Notes under the pieces: generated by a model
Told to the model about the DNA's origin: nothing
The model's input: the letters and a program-made list of their open reading frames with translations, nothing else
Databases searched by the model: none
Translations under genes and position numbers: made by a program
Assembly (NCBI RefSeq): GCF_009932555.1
Contig: NZ_BLJO01000008.1
Location: 120,644-184,643, forward strand
Direction of reading: 5' to 3'
Source of the DNA: Steroidobacter agaridevorans
Lineage (GTDB): Bacteria > Pseudomonadota > Gammaproteobacteria > Steroidobacterales > Steroidobacteraceae
Length of the DNA: 64,000 bases
In this document: positions 1 through 8,043 of the stretch, one piece after another
Layout of the letters: each line of letters begins with the position of its first letter
Position numbering within the stretch: the first letter of the stretch is position 1

Positions 1-540
1 GAGCTGCGCGATCGTCACGTTTCCATCGAGGAGCTGTGGGGTTATCGCGGGCACGAGCTGCACGACAGGCTGGCCTCGATCCGCGAGCCGATGGATGTGT
101 GCCGAGCGCTGGAAGCGGAGTTGATCGCGAGGATCCGCCGGCCGTTGTTGATTCATCCGGCCGTTGCGTACGCGTTACGGCCCGAAGGGCTCGGCACTCC
201 GCGCGTGGAGGAGATTCAACGCCGCACCGGTTACAGCCCGCGTCACTTCATCGAATTGTTTCATTCGGCCGTGGGCCTCACGCCGAAGCACTTCTATCGC
301 GTGCAGCGTTTCTCCAGCACGCTCGCTCGGTTGGCTCGAGGTTCGAGCGACGGTGGGGCGAAACTCGCCGACGTGGCGTTTGCCGCCGGCTATGCGGATC
401 AGGCGCACTTCTCCCGGGAGTTCCGCGAGCTCGCCGGCGTCGCGCCGTCCGCCTATTGCCCGCCAGCGGCGAATAGCGAGCATCACCACCTCGTCACGCC
501 AGGTAAAAAAGCTTCAAGACTCGTGCGCCGCCAGGCGTGA
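1..540 (+). CDS. AraC-family transcriptional regulator, C-terminal part
   Basis: The reading frame is open from the first base, so the N-terminus lies outside the window; 179 residues are visible. The last 110 or so residues carry the two helix-turn-helix units of an AraC/XylS DNA-binding domain. The first HTH contains VEEIQRRTGYSPRHF, followed by AVGLTPKHFYRVQRF, and the second contains ADVAFAAGYADQAHFSREF. The upstream stretch (LRDRHVSIEELWGYRG) resembles the sensor region of AraC proteins that often sit beside glyoxalase-fold genes. A VOC protein starts 46 bases downstream in the same direction and is a plausible target. The inducer cannot be told from the sequence. Confidence 0.88.
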   Translation, partial: ELRDRHVSIEELWGYRGHELHDRLASIREPMDVCRALEAELIARIRRPLLIHPAVAYALRPEGLGTPRVEEIQRRTGYSPRHFIELFHSAVGLTPKHFYRVQRFSSTLARLARGSSDGGAKLADVAFAAGYADQAHFSREFRELAGVAPSAYCPPAANSEHHHLVTPGKKASRLVRRQA

Positions 541-586
541 CACTATGCTCCAGCGCGAGACATCCTTGCGCGCACCAGGAGCGGCC

Positions 587-1048
587 ATGAGCGATAAGGG
601 CGAGCAGACCATTCACGACGTGTATGCCTACTTGCGGCTGCATGACACCAAGGCAGCCATCGATTTCTATGCGCGCGCGTTCGGCGCCAAGGAATTGTTC
701 CGGCTGGTCGAGCCCAACGGCAAAGTCGGTCACGCCGAGGTGAAGATCGGGCCGGCGACGCTCATGTTGTCGGATGAATATCCGGAGATGGGCATTCGCG
801 GGCCGCGCTCGATCGGCGGCACCAGCGTGTCGATCCACATTCACGCCAGTGACGTCGATCGCTTGTTCGAGCAGGCGGTCGCGGCGGGCGCAACCGTGGT
901 GCGCCCTTTGCAGAATCAATTCTATGGCGAGCGTTCCGGCACCGTGCGCGATCCGTTCGGTCACGAATGGCTGCTCGGCGGTCACATCGAAGATGTCACG
1001 CCGGAAGAAATGCAACGGCGTTACACCGAGCTGTTCAGCGAGGGCTAG
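587..1048 (+). CDS. VOC-fold (PhnB/glyoxalase-like) protein
   Basis: A 153-residue protein of the vicinal-oxygen-chelate superfamily, PhnB-like subgroup. The core reads as paired beta-alpha-beta-beta-beta modules: AYLRLHDTKAAIDFYARAFG near the N-terminus, then VHASDVD-like and VRDPFGHEWLLG near the C-terminus. An earlier in-frame ATG exists at 545, but the ATG at 587 has AGGAG about six bases upstream and puts the start at the usual place for the family. It follows a partial AraC regulator and may be in its regulon. The substrate is unknown. Such proteins are often annotated glyoxalase or bleomycin resistance protein, but nothing here supports a particular reaction. Confidence 0.88.
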   Translation: MSDKGEQTIHDVYAYLRLHDTKAAIDFYARAFGAKELFRLVEPNGKVGHAEVKIGPATLMLSDEYPEMGIRGPRSIGGTSVSIHIHASDVDRLFEQAVAAGATVVRPLQNQFYGERSGTVRDPFGHEWLLGGHIEDVTPEEMQRRYTELFSEG

Positions 1049-1072
1049 CTCGCCGAACAGCTCGACCAGGCG

Positions 1073-1501
1073 TCACTCGACCACGACGAGCTTTACATCG
1101 ATGTTGCCGCGAGTGGCGTTCGAGTACGGGCAAACGATGTGCGCCTTCTCGACCAGCTTCTGCACCTGATCCTTCGGCAGGCCGGGCACGTTGATGCGCA
1201 GCTCGGCTTCGATGCCGAAGCCGGTCGGGATTGCGCCGATGCCGACGCGGCCGGTGACGGTCGTGTCCGCCGGCAGAGCGACCTTTTCCTTGCCGGCCAC
1301 GAACTTCAGCGCGCCCAGGAAGCATGCCGAGTAGCCGGCGGCGAACAGTTGCTCCGGATTCGTGCCCGGACCGCCTGCCCCACCCAGTTCGCGCGGCGTG
1401 GACAGCTGGATATCGAGGACATTGTCCAAAGACTTGGCTCGGCCATCGCGGCCCCCGGTGGCGGTGGCCTGGGCGGTGTATAGAACTTTCTCGATCGACA
1501 T
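1073..1501 (-). CDS. ohr: Organic hydroperoxide resistance protein Ohr
   Basis: A 142-residue OsmC/Ohr-family thiol peroxidase that reduces organic hydroperoxides in the cytoplasm, taking electrons from lipoylated proteins. The two catalytic cysteines are present: Cys60 in [12 protein letters not shown] and Cys124 in [13 protein letters not shown]. Glu50 and the conserved Arg near residue 18-21 complete the Ohr active-site pattern, and the length is typical. AAGGAG lies just upstream of the ATG. It is divergent from an AraC regulator starting at 1613. Many ohr genes are controlled by the MarR-type OhrR, but no ohrR is adjacent here, so control by the AraC neighbour is possible but unproven. 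Confidence 0.95.
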   Translation of the reverse strand: MSIEKVLYTAQATATGGRDGRAKSLDNVLDIQLSTPRELGGAGGPGTNPEQLFAAGYSACFLGALKFVAGKEKVALPADTTVTGRVGIGAIPTGFGIEAELRINVPGLPKDQVQKLVEKAHIVCPYSNATRGNIDVKLVVVE

Positions 1502-1612
1502 GACGTGCTCCTTGGGTTGTGTGGGTGGTGTGCGTCAGTGGGAGAGACTGTACGCGTGCAGCCCGGACCCCAGCTCACCTAAAATCCGCAAAACTTGATC
1601 AGGAATATGGGA

Positions 1613-2440
1613 ATGGTCGACCGTCTGGAGTCCCTGCTGACGCACTTTGCGGTGCATGCCCGCATGTTCCACTCCGGGGCGCTCTGCGGATTGAACGAAG
1701 TGCCGACTTTGCCGGACACGGGGCAACTGCATCTCATCAAGCTGGGGCCGGTTGAGGTCACGCATGACGGCGAAAGCCCGATGCATGTTGTCGAGCCCAG
1801 CTTGCTGCTGTATCCACGGCCGCTGAAGCATCGCTTTGTCACTGATGCGAAACGCGGCGCCGACCTCGCCTGTGCGAACTTGCACTTCGATGGTGGCGTG
1901 GCCAATCCAATCGCAGCCGCGTTGCCGCCAGTCATCTGCGCGCCGCTGGCTGACATCGAAGGTGCGGACGGCGTGCTGTCGTTGCTCTTCGATGAAGCCT
2001 TCAATCAGCGTTGCGGCCGTCAGGCGCTGGTGAATCGCTTGTTCGAAGTGGTGTTGATTCAAGTGTTGCGCCACCTGATGGAGAGCGGACAGATTCGCAG
2101 CGGCATGCTGGCGGGTATGGGCCATCCAAAGCTTCGACATGCGCTGGTCGCCATGCACGAGCAGCCCGCGCACGAGTGGTCGCTGGAAGAGTTGGCGGAC
2201 AAGGCGGGCATGTCCCGCAGTGTGTTTGCGAACGCGTTTCGCGACGCCGTCGGTCTCACGCCCGGTGCTTATCTTCAGAACTGGCGCGTGAGTCTGGCGC
2301 AGCAGGCGCTACGCCAAGGGCGCTCGCTCAAAATGATTGCCGTCGAAGTGGGCTACGGCAGCGAAGCGGCGCTGTCTCGCGCATTCAAAGTGCAGAGCGG
2401 ACTGTCGCCGCGCGAATGGAAACAGGCCCAGGCGATATAA
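1613..2440 (+). CDS. AraC-family regulator with cupin-type sensor domain
   Basis: A 275-residue activator-type regulator. The first 170 residues look like the cupin_6 ligand-binding domain found in AraC proteins (for example HMFHSGALCG-like strand, PSLLLYPRPLKHRF). The last 95 residues hold the two HTH units (WSLEELADKAGMSRSVFANAF and LKMIAVEVGYGSEAALSRAF). Starts are possible at TTG 1595, ATG 1607 and ATG 1613; AGGA at 1601 is best spaced for 1613. It is divergent from ohr with about 110 bases between and is followed after three bases by a VOC gene, so the two rightward genes are almost certainly co-transcribed. Its ligand is unknown. Confidence 0.9.
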   Translation: MVDRLESLLTHFAVHARMFHSGALCGLNEVPTLPDTGQLHLIKLGPVEVTHDGESPMHVVEPSLLLYPRPLKHRFVTDAKRGADLACANLHFDGGVANPIAAALPPVICAPLADIEGADGVLSLLFDEAFNQRCGRQALVNRLFEVVLIQVLRHLMESGQIRSGMLAGMGHPKLRHALVAMHEQPAHEWSLEELADKAGMSRSVFANAFRDAVGLTPGAYLQNWRVSLAQQALRQGRSLKMIAVEVGYGSEAALSRAFKVQSGLSPREWKQAQAI

Positions 2441-2443
2441 CAC

Positions 2444-2833
2444 ATGCGCATCGAACATCTGGCTCTGTGGACGGACGACCTGACTCGGATCAGGAATTTC
2501 TACGTCACCTACTTCGACGCCGTCGCCGGCAGCGGCTATCGCAATCCTGCCAAGGGTTTCGAATCCGTCTTCCTCAGTTTCAGCGACGGCGCGCGCCTGG
2601 AATTCATGAAGACCGCCACGCTGTCTCCAGTTGTCATCGAAGCGGGCGCGCAGCGCATGGGACTGACTCACTTCGCCATGTCGGTGGGTTCCGAAGAGCG
2701 CGTCGACGCACTCACGCAGCGTTTGAAAGACGACGGCTATCCGGTGCTCGATGGGCCTCGCCGCACCGGCGACGGTTACTACGAAAGCGTGGTGCTCGAT
2801 CCCGATGGCAATCGGATCGAGATCACGGTGTGA
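2444..2833 (+). CDS. VOC-family (glyoxalase-like) protein
   Basis: A 129-residue single-domain-pair VOC protein, full length for the family. It begins MRIEHLALWTDDLTRIRNFY, carries GLTHFAMSVGS in the middle and ends VLDPDGNRIEITV. The His in strand 1 (IEHLA), the Glu in LEFM, the His in LTHFA and the terminal Glu (RIEI) are in the positions that bind a divalent metal in this superfamily, so a metal-dependent lyase, isomerase or dioxygenase activity is reasonable. It sits three bases behind the AraC gene and converges on a TPR gene six bases away. The substrate cannot be inferred. Confidence 0.88.
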   Translation: MRIEHLALWTDDLTRIRNFYVTYFDAVAGSGYRNPAKGFESVFLSFSDGARLEFMKTATLSPVVIEAGAQRMGLTHFAMSVGSEERVDALTQRLKDDGYPVLDGPRRTGDGYYESVVLDPDGNRIEITV

Positions 2834-2839
2834 TGGGGC

Positions 2840-3508
2840 TCACCAGCCCGACGAGGGCACATCGTCGCGCGTGATCTCCGAGCGTTGCGCGACCCATTCG
2901 CCAAAGCCGCTCACGTCGACGCCTTCGATGGAATCGTTCTGATGAGCGGCAACCCATTCGCGCATTGCCTTTAGCAACTTCGCGGCCTGACCCTTGTTGA
3001 GCGCGTACAAGCGCAGATAGTTGAAGCGCGCCTCATCGAGACGATTCAGGCCGAGGAATGCCTGGCCCTGATACTCAATGGCGTGCGGATAATCGGGAGA
3101 GATCTGCAACGCCTGTTGATACGCCGCCAGCGCCTTGTCGTGGTTGCCCAGCTTGCGGTTCGCATAACCGAGGTAGGTGTAAGCCTCGTGCATCGACGCA
3201 TCGAGTCGCACGGCTTCTTCGAAATGTCCCAAGGATTCCTTGTACGAATCGCGCGCGGCGCGTTCCGCCTCGGCTTTTTCCTTCACGTCACTTGAAGCTT
3301 CGGCCAGCGCCTGCGAATGATCCGCGCGCTGGATCGCGGCATAGCCCACGTTGTACGCGTCGATCGCACTCTGCTCCGAGATCGCCGGCGGCGGAGCGGA
3401 GCGCGGCGGCGGGCGATAAGCGCCCGGACCGTCGGCGTAAACCGGTGCTGCCGTGGCGATGATCCACAGCAGCGCCGCGAGTGGTCGATGAAATTGCATG
3501 CCACTCAT
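2840..3508 (-). CDS. Exported TPR protein
   Basis: A 222-residue protein with an N-terminal signal peptide (hydrophobic PLAALLWIIATAAPVYA, cleavage likely after residue 25) and a proline-rich linker. About three tetratricopeptide repeats follow (residues 90-185, for example AYTYLGYANRKLGNHDKALA). TPR arrays bind other proteins, so a periplasmic scaffold role is likely. It lies nine bases downstream of another exported TPR gene (3518-5203) and the two should form an operon. No enzyme motif is visible and the partner is unknown. Confidence 0.85.
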   Translation of the reverse strand: MSGMQFHRPLAALLWIIATAAPVYADGPGAYRPPPRSAPPPAISEQSAIDAYNVGYAAIQRADHSQALAEASSDVKEKAEAERAARDSYKESLGHFEEAVRLDASMHEAYTYLGYANRKLGNHDKALAAYQQALQISPDYPHAIEYQGQAFLGLNRLDEARFNYLRLYALNKGQAAKLLKAMREWVAAHQNDSIEGVDVSGFGEWVAQRSEITRDDVPSSGW

Positions 3509-3517
3509 GTTCGATAC

Positions 3518-5203
3518 TTAGAAGCGTGAGGCAGTGAGTGTTACGTCGGCATCCGCCCAAGCCTTCTTGAAGTCGGCCTCGACGAGCTTGGCTTGCTCCA
3601 GCTTGTTCTGCGCCTGCAGTGCCTTGTGCAAGCCGAACAACGACCAGCCGTTCTTCGGATTGCGACGCAGATCTTCCCAATACACCGCTTCGGCTTCGGC
3701 CGGCCGGCCTGCATCGAGCAGCACCGCGCCGAGCGCGTGACGGACCGGCTGATGCCAATCGTCGGGCTCGGTGTAGATCAGGTTGTCGTGATATCTCACG
3801 GCGCGATCCAGATGAGCGATGGCTACGTCGTAGTTGCCTTGCGCGGCGGCCAGTTCGCCATCGAGCACCTCAACCGCGACTCGCAACACGGAGTCGGCGA
3901 GATTGAGCGACATCGAGGTCGGCGCTGCGGTCAGCTTCGGATCTTTCGCGATCTTGCGCACGGCCTCGATCTCTTGCTTCGCAGCGCCCAAGTCGTTCTT
4001 GCGAATGAAGGCCATGCCGCGCGCGTAGTGACGCACGCCGCGCGTGAAGAGCGTGTCCGCTCGAGGCGCCGGCGCGGCGAGGATCTCATCCCACTTGCCG
4101 AAGCGCACCAGGGCGAAGTCCGGCGGGAGCACGAAGGTTTGCAGGAGAGGCATTTCCTTGAGCGCCTCGGCTGGAATCGCTTGCGCGGTCTTGTTGGCCG
4201 AGTCGATCGCGATCTTGCTTTGACCCGCCATGCTGGCCGCGAACCACAGGAAGTGCACGTTGTGAGGGTAGTAGCCCAGCGGGTACAGGCCCTGCGCACG
4301 ACACTGAGTGATGTAATCCTCGTCGGCGAGGATGGCCATCTGATTGGCTTTCATCGCGTCGGCATAGCGGCCTACGCGTTGAAAAATATGTCCCGGCATG
4401 TGCACGAGATGACCGGCTGCCGGCGCGAGAGGTAACAGCCGATCAGCCGCAGCTTCGGCTTTTTCCGGCGTATTGCTCGCCTCCCAGAGATGGATGTAGT
4501 AGTGCAGCGCGCCCGGATGATCCGGGTTGTTCGCGAGCACGCGATCGAGCGCTTTGATGATGTCGTGGGTTTGATCATAGGGGCGGCCATCGCGAGTCCA
4601 GTAATTCCACGGGCGCAGATCCATCACCGACTCGGCGTACAGCGTCGCGGCGTCGAGATCGTCCGGATAGGTTTCCTGCACGATGCGCATCGCGCCGGCG
4701 TAGGCTTGATCCGCGGCGGCGCGATCTTCGGGCTTGCCGGTAAACCGCAGGGCGAGCGCGTCGATGTAGTCCCGTTCGCGTTGGCTCACATTGCCCTTGA
4801 GCGATTGGGCCTTTTTGATGAGCTCGAGCGCCTTCGGTTCCTGCTGCGGTTCCATCGCGGCATTGATGTTCGGGCCGAGCACCAGCGCCTGACCCCAGTA
4901 GGCCATGGCGGCGTTCGGGTCCAGTCGCGCTGCCTCAGCGAACGCTCGCCCGGCTTCGGCGTGGTTGAAACCGTAGGTGAGGTTCAATCCCTGGTTCATG
5001 AAGCGCTGCGCCTGCTCCGATTTGGTCGTCACGGGAAACGTGTGCTTGCCCACGTTCTGCAGCCGGGGAGCGACGGCGCCCGAGGGCGAGGTCGAGTCGA
5101 AGGCTTCGTGCTCCTGATAATGTTTATGAACCGGCACTTGGGCGTGCGCGGCTGCGGCCAGCCAGAGCGAGCCGGCGACGGCCAGGCAGAACTTGGTGCG
5201 CAT
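3518..5203 (-). CDS. Large exported TPR-repeat protein
   Basis: A 561-residue protein with a clear signal peptide (LAVAGSLWLAAAAHAQ, cut after residue 21). It opens with an unusual His-containing segment (VPVHKHYQEHEAFD), then degenerate TPR units spread along the protein: one near residue 70-110 (AGRAFAEAARLDPNAAMAYW), others in the middle and at the C-terminus (RNPKNGWSLFGLHKALQAQ). The region near residues 240-275 contains HYYIHLWE and LVHMPGHIFQRVG, an H-rich patch that is conserved in this uncharacterised TPR subfamily and might bind metal; that is a guess. First gene of a two-gene leftward unit. Function not known. Confidence 0.85.
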   Translation of the reverse strand: MRTKFCLAVAGSLWLAAAAHAQVPVHKHYQEHEAFDSTSPSGAVAPRLQNVGKHTFPVTTKSEQAQRFMNQGLNLTYGFNHAEAGRAFAEAARLDPNAAMAYWGQALVLGPNINAAMEPQQEPKALELIKKAQSLKGNVSQRERDYIDALALRFTGKPEDRAAADQAYAGAMRIVQETYPDDLDAATLYAESVMDLRPWNYWTRDGRPYDQTHDIIKALDRVLANNPDHPGALHYYIHLWEASNTPEKAEAAADRLLPLAPAAGHLVHMPGHIFQRVGRYADAMKANQMAILADEDYITQCRAQGLYPLGYYPHNVHFLWFAASMAGQSKIAIDSANKTAQAIPAEALKEMPLLQTFVLPPDFALVRFGKWDEILAAPAPRADTLFTRGVRHYARGMAFIRKNDLGAAKQEIEAVRKIAKDPKLTAAPTSMSLNLADSVLRVAVEVLDGELAAAQGNYDVAIAHLDRAVRYHDNLIYTEPDDWHQPVRHALGAVLLDAGRPAEAEAVYWEDLRRNPKNGWSLFGLHKALQAQNKLEQAKLVEADFKKAWADADVTLTASRF

Positions 5204-5359
5204 AGCGGTCTCCCCACATTGGTTGCTTCGGTGCGCGACAGTGCTCTTCGGTCGTGAGTGTCGGGTGATACCACGCGTGAAAAATCCGTGAAAACCTCGG
5301 GGCGATGATTTCTTCGCTGCAGTGCCTTACAGTGGGCCGAATTCACCACGGGCCTGAAC

Positions 5360-5827
5360 ATGAGCGATTGGAAACTTCCCTGGGATGGCGGCTGCCGATG
5401 CGGGCAGGTGCGCTTCCGGATCAGCGTCGCGCCATTGCTGACCATGGCGTGTCATTGCCGAGGCTGTCAGCGTATGAGCGCCAGCGCCTACTCACTGAGC
5501 GCGGCAATTCCTGTCGAAGGATTCGCGATCACGCAAGGCGAGCCTGTCATTGGCGGGTTGCATGGGGCGACACGCCACTTCTTCTGTCCTCACTGCAAGA
5601 GCTGGATGTTCACCCGGCCGGAAGGACTGGATCATTTCGTCAACGTGCGGCCGACGTTGTTGGACGAGGCTTCGTGGGTCGCGCCATTCATCGAAACATG
5701 CACGCAGACGCGGCTGCCTTCGGCGGTTACCGGTGCGAGTCACAGTTACGAAAGTTTTCCACCGATGGAAGACTACTCGAAGCTGGTGGAAGAGTACGCA
5801 AAGCACGGGCCCCGTCCGGGGCGCTGA
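5360..5827 (+). CDS. GFA-family (CENP-V/GFA fold) zinc protein
   Basis: A 155-residue protein of the glutathione-dependent formaldehyde-activating enzyme-like family. The zinc-binding cysteines are all present: GGCRCGQVRF (Cys12, Cys14), CHCRGCQ (Cys31, Cys33, Cys36) and FFCPHC (Cys76, Cys79). Length is normal. Family members bind two zincs, but only a few have a shown link to glutathione and formaldehyde, so the substrate is open. It is convergent with the next gene, whose stop lies two bases beyond. A second, shorter GFA protein is encoded at 15538-15939. Confidence 0.9.
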   Translation: MSDWKLPWDGGCRCGQVRFRISVAPLLTMACHCRGCQRMSASAYSLSAAIPVEGFAITQGEPVIGGLHGATRHFFCPHCKSWMFTRPEGLDHFVNVRPTLLDEASWVAPFIETCTQTRLPSAVTGASHSYESFPPMEDYSKLVEEYAKHGPRPGR

Positions 5828-5828
5828 A

Positions 5829-6434
5829 TCAATCCATCGCGCGCGTCGAGACCTTTTCTCCCTCGCGGGGCGCGGGCGCGCGATCGAAGCTCAACGCCGA
5901 CGGCGCTCCAGCGAAGTCCAGGCGTTGCAGCGCTAGTCGAGATGAGCCGACCGTCAGTGTGATGTCGGTGCGGGATTGGGAAGGCAGCCCAAGTGCGGTG
6001 GCGAGCGCATCGTCGTCCACCGGGTTGCCGTCGATGGACAATCTGTCCAGGGCCCACTGCAGATCCGTGCCGCGGAGCTCGCCTGGACCGTGTTCGGTTG
6101 TGAGCACCAGCGAGCCTTCCTCATCTATATAAGCAGCGTGAAGCTGCGCGACCGCGAGCCCGGTGTGAGTGGTGAGATGCTCGTTGTCATCCGCAACGAA
6201 CAGGATCAGCGGCGTCGATTCGAGTTGCATGTAGCCGCGTTGTGGACCGTTCTGAAAATACCAGCGGCCATGCTCGTCCGCCGCGTAGTTCCGATTGATC
6301 ACGTCGATGATGCGAGGATGGCTGATCGCCTCGCCCTGCACGAGCCACCGACCGCGCCGATCCAGACCCAGCCAGCCAAACAACGCCGGCACGTTCGGCC
6401 AGCGCTTCAATGCATTGAGTACCCATTCGTCCAT
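5829..6434 (-). CDS. Conserved protein of unknown function
   Basis: A 201-residue soluble protein starting MDEWVLNALKRWPNVPALFG. The upstream open frame continues to 6548, but its extra residues are low-complexity and ATG 6434 fits the conserved N-terminus I associate with a small proteobacterial family of unknown function (tryptophan-rich start, then GWLGLDRRGRWL and WYFQNGPQRGYM). No transmembrane segment, signal peptide or catalytic motif is evident. It is divergent from a TetR regulator with 74 bases between, so it is a candidate target of that regulator. No function is proposed. Confidence 0.8.
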   Translation of the reverse strand: MDEWVLNALKRWPNVPALFGWLGLDRRGRWLVQGEAISHPRIIDVINRNYAADEHGRWYFQNGPQRGYMQLESTPLILFVADDNEHLTTHTGLAVAQLHAAYIDEEGSLVLTTEHGPGELRGTDLQWALDRLSIDGNPVDDDALATALGLPSQSRTDITLTVGSSRLALQRLDFAGAPSALSFDRAPAPREGEKVSTRAMD

Positions 6435-6445
6435 CGCGCCAGTGT

Positions 6446-6461
6446 GCCGACAGCGGTCGGC
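6446..6461. promoter_or_regulatory. Inverted repeat in divergent promoter region
   Basis: GCCGAC-AGCG-GTCGGC is a perfect 6-bp inverted repeat lying between the divergent starts at 6434 and 6509. A -10-like TATGAT follows at 6475-6480, so the dyad sits about where a -35 element would be for the TetR gene. Its sequence differs from the AACGATCGTT palindrome at 7155, so if the TetR protein binds both it does so with different affinity. It may equally be a site for another regulator. Confidence 0.4.
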
Positions 6462-6508
6462 GATCTCAACTTGGTATGATTTGTACGGCGTTGAGTGCGA
6501 GGTGGGCG

Positions 6509-7132
6509 ATGGCGGCGAAAAAGAAAAAGGCGGGCTACATGCCCGCACGCAAGAACGATCCGGAAGGCGTGAGGGCGCGCTTTCTCGATGTCGCAGCCGA
6601 GCTGTTCCAAAGCCGAGGCTATTGCGCCACTGGCATGCAGGCGATCTTCGAGGCAGCGGGTGTGACGGCTGGCGCTTTCTACCATCATTTCGTTGGGAAG
6701 AAAGATCTGGGGTTGACGGTGATCGAGGAGCGCGTGGCTGTGGAGGTCGAGCAGACGTGGATTGCGCCAGTGCGAGAGGCGAAGTCGACGCTCGAAGGAG
6801 TGACGGCGGTGTTCAAGAACATCGCGGCGCAGCTGGAAGCGAGAAGCGCAGTGCGCGGGTGCCCGCTCAACAATCTCACCTTGGAGCTCGCGTTCGCGGA
6901 TCCGGAATTTCAAGGAAGCCTCGCGAGAGTGTTTGCGAACTGGCAGAGCGAGATCGAGGCGAAGCTGAAACAGGACATGAATGAGCAGTTGCTGCCGCGA
7001 TCCAAGCCGGGGCCGCTCGCGGCGTACATCATTGCCGTGTATTCAGGCGCGATGGCGTTATGCAAAGTCCAACAATCGCCCGCGCCGCTGTTGCAATGCT
7101 TGCCTGAGTTGCGGGAGCGACTCGCGCCCTGA
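6509..7132 (+). CDS. TetR-family transcriptional repressor
   Basis: A 207-residue repressor with the N-terminal TetR HTH (residues about 20-65; GMQAIFEAAGVTAGAFYHHF is the recognition helix region) and a C-terminal ligand-binding domain of the AcrR/LmrA-like class (RGCPLNNLTLEL, ARVFANWQSEIE). ATG 6509 has GAGGTGG immediately upstream; the lysine-rich N-terminus (AAKKKKAGYM) is plausible for a DNA-binding protein, though ATG 6539 cannot be excluded. The next gene begins 63 bases downstream behind its own promoter, which contains a perfect TetR-type palindrome between -35 and -10. Ligand unknown; Cys residues at the family's typical CPLNN position hint at electrophile sensing but this is inference. 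Confidence 0.92.
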   Translation: MAAKKKKAGYMPARKNDPEGVRARFLDVAAELFQSRGYCATGMQAIFEAAGVTAGAFYHHFVGKKDLGLTVIEERVAVEVEQTWIAPVREAKSTLEGVTAVFKNIAAQLEARSAVRGCPLNNLTLELAFADPEFQGSLARVFANWQSEIEAKLKQDMNEQLLPRSKPGPLAAYIIAVYSGAMALCKVQQSPAPLLQCLPELRERLAP

Positions 7133-7142
7133 GGCGGCGTCA

Positions 7143-7169
7143 TTGACAAAACAGAACGATCGTTATGGA
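7143..7169 (+). promoter_or_regulatory. Promoter with embedded TetR-type operator
   Basis: A consensus -35 TTGACA at 7143-7148 is followed by the perfect 10-bp palindrome AACGATCGTT at 7155-7164. A -10-like TATGGA overlaps the end of the palindrome (7164-7169; 15-base spacer, short but workable). AACGATCGTT-type palindromes are typical TetR-family operators, and an operator between -35 and -10 would block polymerase directly. It lies just after the TetR gene stop and 27 bases before the NIPSNAP start, so it most likely makes that gene (and perhaps those after it) TetR-repressed. Confidence 0.65.
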
Positions 7170-7195
7170 ATGGCGTCCTCGAGGAGGACCTGCCG

Positions 7196-7975
7196 ATGCG
7201 CACCCTGCTGGCGGCATTACTGGCGATATTCACCATGACCACGCATGCAGACTCGACCGTCACAACGCCGACCGTACTCGAACTGCGTCAATACAAGATC
7301 TTCGCGGACAAGCGCGATGAAATGATCGCAGTGTTCGACGGCAAGCTGATCGAAGGGCAGGAAGCGGTCGGCATGCGCTTGCTCGGTCAATTCCGCGATC
7401 TCGACGATCCAAACCGGTTCACGTGGATGCGTGAGTTTCCAAACATGGACGCGCGCGGCAAGGCGCTCACTGATTTCTACACCGGCCCGGTGTGGAAGGC
7501 GCATCGTGGTGAAGCGAATCCACTGCTGGAGGACAATGACAACGTCCTGCTCCTAAAGCCCGCGACGGCAGAGTTGGCGCTCAGTGTTCCGGCAGCGAGT
7601 GAGCGAACGAAGTCGGGCGATCAGCCAACGGCGGCGAATATCATCGTCGTGACGATCTACTATCTGTGGAAGGACCCATCGGAAGGCTTCACTCGTTTTT
7701 TTGCCGAGAAACTCAAGCCGGAACTGACAGCGGCGGGCGTGCCTGTGCTCGGGGGCTATGTCACTGAGGCGACACCGAACAATTTCCCGGCGTTGCCGGT
7801 GCGGCAGCATGAGAAGGTGTTCGTTTGGTTTACTCGGATGCAAGATGCGGCGGGTTACGATCCGTTGCGCAGGAAACTAGACGGTAGCGCCATCGGGCGC
7901 GAACTCGAGGACTATCAGGAACGGGCCGCGCAGGTGTTGAGGCTTGCCCCGACTCCCCGATCGTTGTTGCGCTGA
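7196..7975 (+). CDS. Exported NIPSNAP-family protein
   Basis: A 259-residue protein with a short signal peptide (TLLAALLAIFTMTTHA) and two dimeric alpha/beta-barrel (NIPSNAP) modules. The first is about residues 28-120 (VLELRQYKIF, RLLGQFRDLDDPNRFTWMR); the second, from about 140, is more degenerate. GAGGAGG precedes the ATG. NIPSNAP proteins have no firmly established reaction in bacteria; related folds bind small hydrophobic ligands or haem. It is preceded by a promoter with a TetR-type palindrome and directly by the tetR gene, so it is probably induced by that repressor's ligand. Confidence 0.85.
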   Translation: MRTLLAALLAIFTMTTHADSTVTTPTVLELRQYKIFADKRDEMIAVFDGKLIEGQEAVGMRLLGQFRDLDDPNRFTWMREFPNMDARGKALTDFYTGPVWKAHRGEANPLLEDNDNVLLLKPATAELALSVPAASERTKSGDQPTAANIIVVTIYYLWKDPSEGFTRFFAEKLKPELTAAGVPVLGGYVTEATPNNFPALPVRQHEKVFVWFTRMQDAAGYDPLRRKLDGSAIGRELEDYQERAAQVLRLAPTPRSLLR

Positions 7976-8043
7976 GAATTCGGGGGCGGCAGCGGGCCGC
8001 CGAGCTGCTACAATGGCCGGCCGTTTTACCCCGGCGACCTCCC

